Positions 59,511 to 64,000 of a stretch of DNA of 64,000 nt are shown here, one piece after another. The notes under the pieces are model-generated. The model ran no database searches. It had not been told where the DNA came from and saw nothing but the letters and a program-made list of their open reading frames with translations. Origin of the DNA: Oscheius onirici. Taxonomy: Eukaryota > Nematoda > Chromadorea > Rhabditida > Rhabditidae. Every line of letters starts with the position of its first letter. Positions within the stretch are counted from its first letter, which is position 1. The DNA is taken from the NCBI GenBank assembly GCA_932521025.1, contig OW051471.1:7874001-7938000 (forward strand). The letters are read 5' to 3'. Made by a program: the position numbers and the translations under genes.

Positions 59511-62391
59511 TCCATATCGTAGATTTATCTATGATGGTCAATGACCCGGTCCCATTCGTCGCTAGATGCATTCCACCAGCTTCTATCAAAACTTTTCTTG
59601 AGATAGTCTCTCCATCGAGCCGGAGGTTGTCCTCTTAGTCTCCTCCTATCGTATGGCGTCCAAGTGGTAGTAGCACGCGTCTTTCCAAATTCATTGTCGT
59701 GATTTTTCTTACCCAACTCAGTTTCCTTCTATCGGCAGTTCTCACCCGGTCTTGTACCTTGATAATATTTCTTACCCTCTCGTTCGTCCATCTATGCATC
59801 CTTGTGACTCCAACCATTCTTCTTTCCATCTTCTTCTGTGCAACTTTCAGATGTTCCCTGTCTTGTTCCGTAAGCGTCCACGCTTCACAACCATATGTAA
59901 CAGCCGTAGTTATGCAGTGGTTGAACAGCGTTCTTCGCTTGGCCATAGGTATGGCGTGGTCTGTGAGCCATTTGGAATGTTGACTCCAAGCCATCCAGCC
60001 TCTTCTGATGCTTTTCTGGATTTTCTTGTGATGGTTTAATGGAAGAGAGATCGGAACACCCAAATAGACAGCTTCTTCCTTAAAAAGCGAAATTGAGGCC
60101 ATCGATCGTCATCGGAGCTCGTGTGGAAGTGCAGTTTGTAATGAGAACTGTTTTCCTATCGTTGATGCAGAGACCAACTTCGGCTGCGGATCCCATCAAT
60201 TTTCGAAGCATCCTCCAATTCCGGCCGAGATTTCGCAACGAGGGTAACATCGTCAGCGTATTCGATACTTGCTAACTGCCTTCCATCAATTTTCAATCCA
60301 CTCCTTTCCCAGTCAATCGATCTCATAACACTTCTCAGCACACAATTGAAGAGCAATGGAGAAAGGCTATCACCCTGGCGCACTCCTTTGTGAAACTCAA
60401 CTTCTATCCTTTCGTGGTTGACAATAGCATACGTTCTGGATGATTCGTATAGTCGTTTGAGCAGTAGTACCAATTGATGTTCAATACCAGCAGATGTTAA
60501 AGTGCTCCAAACTGCGTTCCATTTTAAAGAGTCAAATGCTTTGCAGAAATCCACAAAGGCGAAGTACACTGGCGTAGGATATTCTGTACACTTCTCGGCG
60601 ACCTGTTTGATCGTATGTATATGCTCAATAGTAGAGAATCCTTTTCGAAATCCACTCTGACTCCAGTCCTCGAATTCGTCCAGCTGCTTTTGTATTCTGA
60701 GCAGAATGACTTTTGAGCAAGTTTTTAGAACTGTCGACAGTAACGAGATCGGCCGAAAATTACCCAGCTCGTCTGAACTTCCTCCCTTGTGTAATAGTTT
60801 CATCCAAGAATCGCATAGTCCCTCGGGAATTTGATCCCCACGGCACATTCCATTGAATAGAGAGACAACCACAGGTGCTAGTTCTTCTGAGGCAAGACAT
60901 AGCATATCAAGAAGTACATGATCAGGTCCAGGGGAGTGTCCCAATTTCAATTTCCAATTTCATTTTAGGGCATGTTATGTTTCCACAGTAGTGAATGGTG
61001 GCAAGGTTTCATTCAATGAAATCAGATATGGTGGGATAGGAATTGTGCTTTGAAACAAACTGTCGTAATATTTCTTGACCAAGCGACAAATAGCATTTTG
61101 TGATTTTGCACCAGTCGTAGGATCCGTCATCATAAGCACAGCTTTGGTATGGGCATTAGTCCTTTTGGCATGATTTGTCCCTCTTCCTTGGATGATAGCA
61201 GCTCGAATCTGCTCGTATTTCCTTCTCATGATATCATGCTGTAGACCCGCTCTTGCCAGAGAGCATGCGTTTCTGTATTCATCCACCATGTTTGGGTTTC
61301 CCTTAAACCAGTGCCTTCGGACTAGTAAGTCCTTTGTATTTCCACTGATCCAGGCCTCTTTAGGTATTGCTTGCCAACAATTCAGCCGCAGTTTATGTAT
61401 ATGCCGGTATGTTCATATAAGAGTCCATAGCAGGGTCAGCTTCAGATAACTGAGGCTTCCCAAGTATTAGTACATTTCTGGCGTATTCCTTCTATTGAAT
61501 TGTAATTGTGGCTTCCGGATACATCTTGTCAACCGCTTCTGAATGCCTTTTACAGTCGTTACCAGGAATCTATGATCAGAATCAAATAGTAACGATTTGT
61601 GTACGAAGCAATTGACCACTTGAACTTTCGAAGATGACAGCACGTAATCAATTTGGTTGTAGACTTGTTCATTTGGGCTCCTCCACGTCCACAGCTTGCT
61701 CTTCTTTCGTCGAAACATCGTATTCCATATTTTTAGACTGTTTCTCATAGCCAATTCGGTAAGCATACATCCACGTTGATTACCAGGACCACAGTTGTAT
61801 ATGCCAATGGACTTTTCGTTTCCAATGTGTCTTTGAACCTTGGCATGAAAATCGCCCGCGATGAATGGCGTAGCATTTTTGGGACAATTACGCATTTCCT
61901 ATTCAACAAGATCAAAATAGTCCTCATATTCCTCGTCCGTATATGAAGTAGTAGGAGCATAGCAGCCAATTACGTAGAGGTTTTGAGACTTTAGATGAAT
62001 TGCAGCTAATCTATCACTCCTTGGGAAAAAATCAGCAGAATTCCCTGTTTCGGGACTAGCAATGAAAGCTATCCCATGAGATGCTCCTCGGCCTCCAGAG
62101 TGATGCACCAGTCTTTTCGAAGAGGACAGAGAAAAGATGCCTTTCCCAGCGATTCGAGCCTCGGAAACCACAAGTAGATCGCAATTGAATTTGGAAAGGG
62201 CATCCTCCAACTCGATCTGTCGGGCAGTCGTAGATAGTGTTCTGGCATTCATGCATCCAATAGTGAGTAAATGTTCTCGAGTCATTGAGATGGAATAGAA
62301 CTACGCGTTCCCAGGCGATCCTCGTAGTCGAAAATATGTCTTCTCTTTCTGCGGTAGCTATTCTGTCGTAGTCTGCACTTGGGTAGAGCAA
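59486..62391 (-). mobile_element. Decayed RTE-clade non-LTR retrotransposon
   Basis: Read on the minus strand. It opens with an endonuclease domain (MTREHLLTIGCMNARTLSTT, LVVSEARI, FIAGDFHAKVQ, then the DSDHR motif), a linker with KKYYDSLFQST, and a reverse transcriptase with GHSPGPDHVLLDML, FRPISLLSTVLKTCSK, a YFAFVDFCKAFDS strand, GVRQGDSLSPLLFNCVL and the YADD centre (IEYADDVTLVA). The end shows the RTE-type YGCEAWTLTEQD and RRLRGQPPARWRDYL. It finishes in a tail of (ATT)n at 59486-59510, typical of RTE elements. At least one in-frame TAG (near 61899), another stop near 61467, and frameshifts near 60965 and 59700 show that it is inactive. It is almost full length. Confidence 0.88.
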
Positions 62392-63109
62392 ATTAGAACA
62401 ACATATCGCTAGACGAGTAAGAACATAATATGTATGATGATAATAGAGAAAGAGACCAGACTTTATTCGACCTACGTCGTCGAACTCGATTATCCCGGGG
62501 TTTTTTCAACCGTGGTACTCCGAGAAATTTAATTTCAGCTTCTTGCATGGGAAACGTACAATTGGTTGCCTGTGCTCGTTTTCGTTGTTTGCTTCATTTT
62601 AAGAGTTCTGATGAGTATAAAACTAAGAGTTTTGATGGAAAATATGAGCACCGCCACGAGGAAAATACACAAAGGATTCACCAATGTACGTTTATCTTGA
62701 AATAGGTTTGATAGTACTGGAAAGTGGTAATTTTTGTGAATCTGCCATAAAAAGACAAAATACCTTTTACCAGAACTATCTTCAAAATAGCTGCTTTTTA
62801 GCAGCAAACAGAACCGGTATAAAACATCTCGAATTGCAGCTTTTAACCCTGGAATCCTGTGTTGTTCTGTTATACTTCTTAGATTCTCAGTTCAATGTTT
62901 TCGACAGTTTCATATTCTCCAGCTTCCACTACCCTCAATTCACTATTCCCAGCATAATTCAAGGCTTTGCCATCCTCTACTTTGTGCCCTATCTCAACAA
63001 GTCACTCAGAAGTATGTTCGGATCTGTCTCTCCAATCACGCCCTCTGCCTCTGAACAATAATGTCATTTTGTCGTTGCTGTAAACTCTTGGAATATGACT
63101 TTGCGTGCT

Positions 63110-63115
63110 AATAAA
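63110..63115 (+). terminator. Polyadenylation signal left behind the pseudogene
   Basis: AATAAA 49 nt after the pseudogene stop and 60 nt before the start of the next receptor. Confidence 0.45.
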
Positions 63116-63174
63116 GATAAATACTATTATCCGCACTGCAACCGTGGTCCCCACCTCCAAGCTAACATTCAAAC

Positions 63175-64000
63175 ATGGCCGACAACACGCCTCTGAACAT
63201 CCGCAAAATGATCCTGCCTGTGAGGATAATTGCCACTGTTCAATTTGTTCTGGGAGCCGGAAGTAACTGTCTGGTCATCTATCTTTCGTCTAAGAGCAAA
63301 GAAGATCGAAGTGCTTTCGTACTCCTTCTTCACATTGCAACTGTTTCTCATGCTTTGACTGCCTTCTTTGGATGGATGGTCCTGATGAGGTAAACATCTC
63401 TTAAAATAAGAAACCTTTAAGAATTGCCATGACACCAGACTTTGCCGCTGTCTTCCTACCGATGGGTCTGGGTGACTACTTGGGTCCCAAGACCTGTCAT
63501 TTCATGGATTCTTGTGCAATTGTGATCGACACATATATCCCAACACTAATCTGTCTAATGATGATCTTTCGTGCACTGGTTCTCTTCAATTTTAAGGCGA
63601 ACAGAGCCGTCATGCTCGGTTGCTTCGCTTGGGTCTTTCTTTTAGCCTTTCCCGAATTTGTAAGTAACTAGAGAAAAAAGCGATATCTCTTTAGTTGTTC
63701 AACTATCAAAGTCTGCACCCACTGAGCGTCGTGAATTTCTCTTTCGACCCGGCACTGGAAAGTGACGTCAAACAACACTCAGCCTACGTCCTCATAATGT
63801 CAGAAGCGGCGGTACAGTATATCCTCGTTGTTTTTAATCGAAAGTTTCAGTTCTTGGCTTGGGAAATTTACGACTATTTGTCCATTTCAGCCTTTGGAAT
63901 TTGCGTTGTCTTACGGATTGTCATGCAATGGAAGTTGAGCGTTTTTGCTTCGAACATGAGTGAATCGACGAAGAAGGTTCATAGTGGCTTCATGAATGTA
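63175..64000 (+). CDS. Seven-transmembrane chemoreceptor, 5' part (runs off the window)
   Basis: The tandem paralogue of the pseudogene to its left, and apparently intact. MADNTPLNIRKMILPVRIIA leads into TM1 (FVLGAGSNCLVIYL), then SAFVLLLHIATVSHALTAFF (TM2), a 32-nt or slightly longer intron near 63391, LGPKTCHFMDSCAIVIDTYI and PTLICLMMIFRALVLF (TM3), a TM4 exon ending AFPEF, a further exon (LHPLSVVNFSFDPALESD), and after 63849 the TM5-TM6 region with MSESTKKVHSGFMNV. The STKK-x-H run before TM6 is shared with the SRD-like gene at 1508, so it belongs to the same superfamily. The 3' end is outside the window. Ligand unknown. Confidence 0.8.

Larger units (their letters stand above)
58883..63061 (+). 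pseudogene. Chemoreceptor pseudogene split by a retrotransposon
   Basis: The left part (58883-59385) reads MSSLQVDDYILPLRIVTTIF and GAGSNAVVVFLCA, an in-frame TAG, then SFVLLLQLAAFSNAF, FAGWMVLC, and after a frameshift ELLGPRFCHVLDCVAILIDT and VPMFVCLMMFIRFLIL. The right part (62538-63061) resumes after a TTTCAG acceptor with LLAWETYNWLPVLVFVVCF, MSTATRKIHKGFTNV, then TM6-TM7 and a tail ending SASEQ. Each piece matches the paralogue at 63175 in order. The TM4-TM5 segment is lost, and about 2.9 kb of RTE-like element lies in the gap. At least one stop and one frameshift are present. A polyadenylation signal remains at 63110-63115. Intact, it would have been a seven-helix chemoreceptor of the Str-superfamily type. 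Confidence 0.8.

Noticed and set aside
1..64000. CRISPR arrays, bacterial operons, ribosome binding sites
   Set aside because: Spliced genes and nematode families throughout show eukaryotic nuclear DNA; no repeat-spacer pattern was seen.

Overview
The window is nuclear DNA from a nematode, most likely a rhabditid-like chromadorean. The evidence is three cuticle collagens, a ground-like protein, serpentine chemoreceptors, an astacin with ShKT domains, a receptor guanylyl cyclase, an EGF-plus-ASIC channel, very short introns (about 35-50 nt) ending in TTTCAG, and several acceptor-like sites just upstream of start codons that look like spliced-leader sites. I cannot name the species. All gene models were read by eye from splice consensus and family motifs; exon limits are predictions.

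Layout, left to right. 1-9.7 kb: an SRD-like chemoreceptor (-), a short-chain dehydrogenase (+) and a branching-type glycosyltransferase (+) 168 nt behind it, then a poorly resolved stretch. 9.7-16 kb: a small PPxY membrane protein (+), a Cys-loop ligand-gated channel (-) and an ELM2/double-SANT chromatin protein (-). 16-24.8 kb: almost 9 kb with no convincing gene, unusual in this dense region. 24.8-31.3 kb: a receptor guanylyl cyclase with a cytochrome P450 179 nt upstream on the same strand. 32-45 kb: collagen, secreted fatty-acid-binding protein, astacin protease, SLC46-like transporter, a 40-residue secreted peptide, a second collagen with a basic tail, and a SIRT1-type sirtuin. 45.9-55.4 kb: SLC17-like transporter, a small conserved-looking protein, a ground-like protein sharing a 230-bp divergent promoter with an extremely cysteine-rich secreted protein, and an EGAS-type channel. 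55.4-64 kb: a SINE-like element, a third collagen, a broken chemoreceptor split by a decayed RTE-type retrotransposon, and the intact start of its tandem paralogue.

The genes fall into two themes: sensing (chemoreceptors, guanylyl cyclase, ligand-gated and EGAS channels) and cuticle or extracellular matrix (collagens, astacin, ground-like and Cys-rich proteins). Mobile DNA is visible at four places: a palindromic element in an astacin intron, a long-TIR element in the ground-like intron, the SINE-like element, and the RTE copy. Both intron insertions leave a normal-sized host intron when removed. Three otherwise good gene models (chemoreceptor, glycosyltransferase, SLC46-like) lose frame at one point, so either decay or single-base sequence errors are present.
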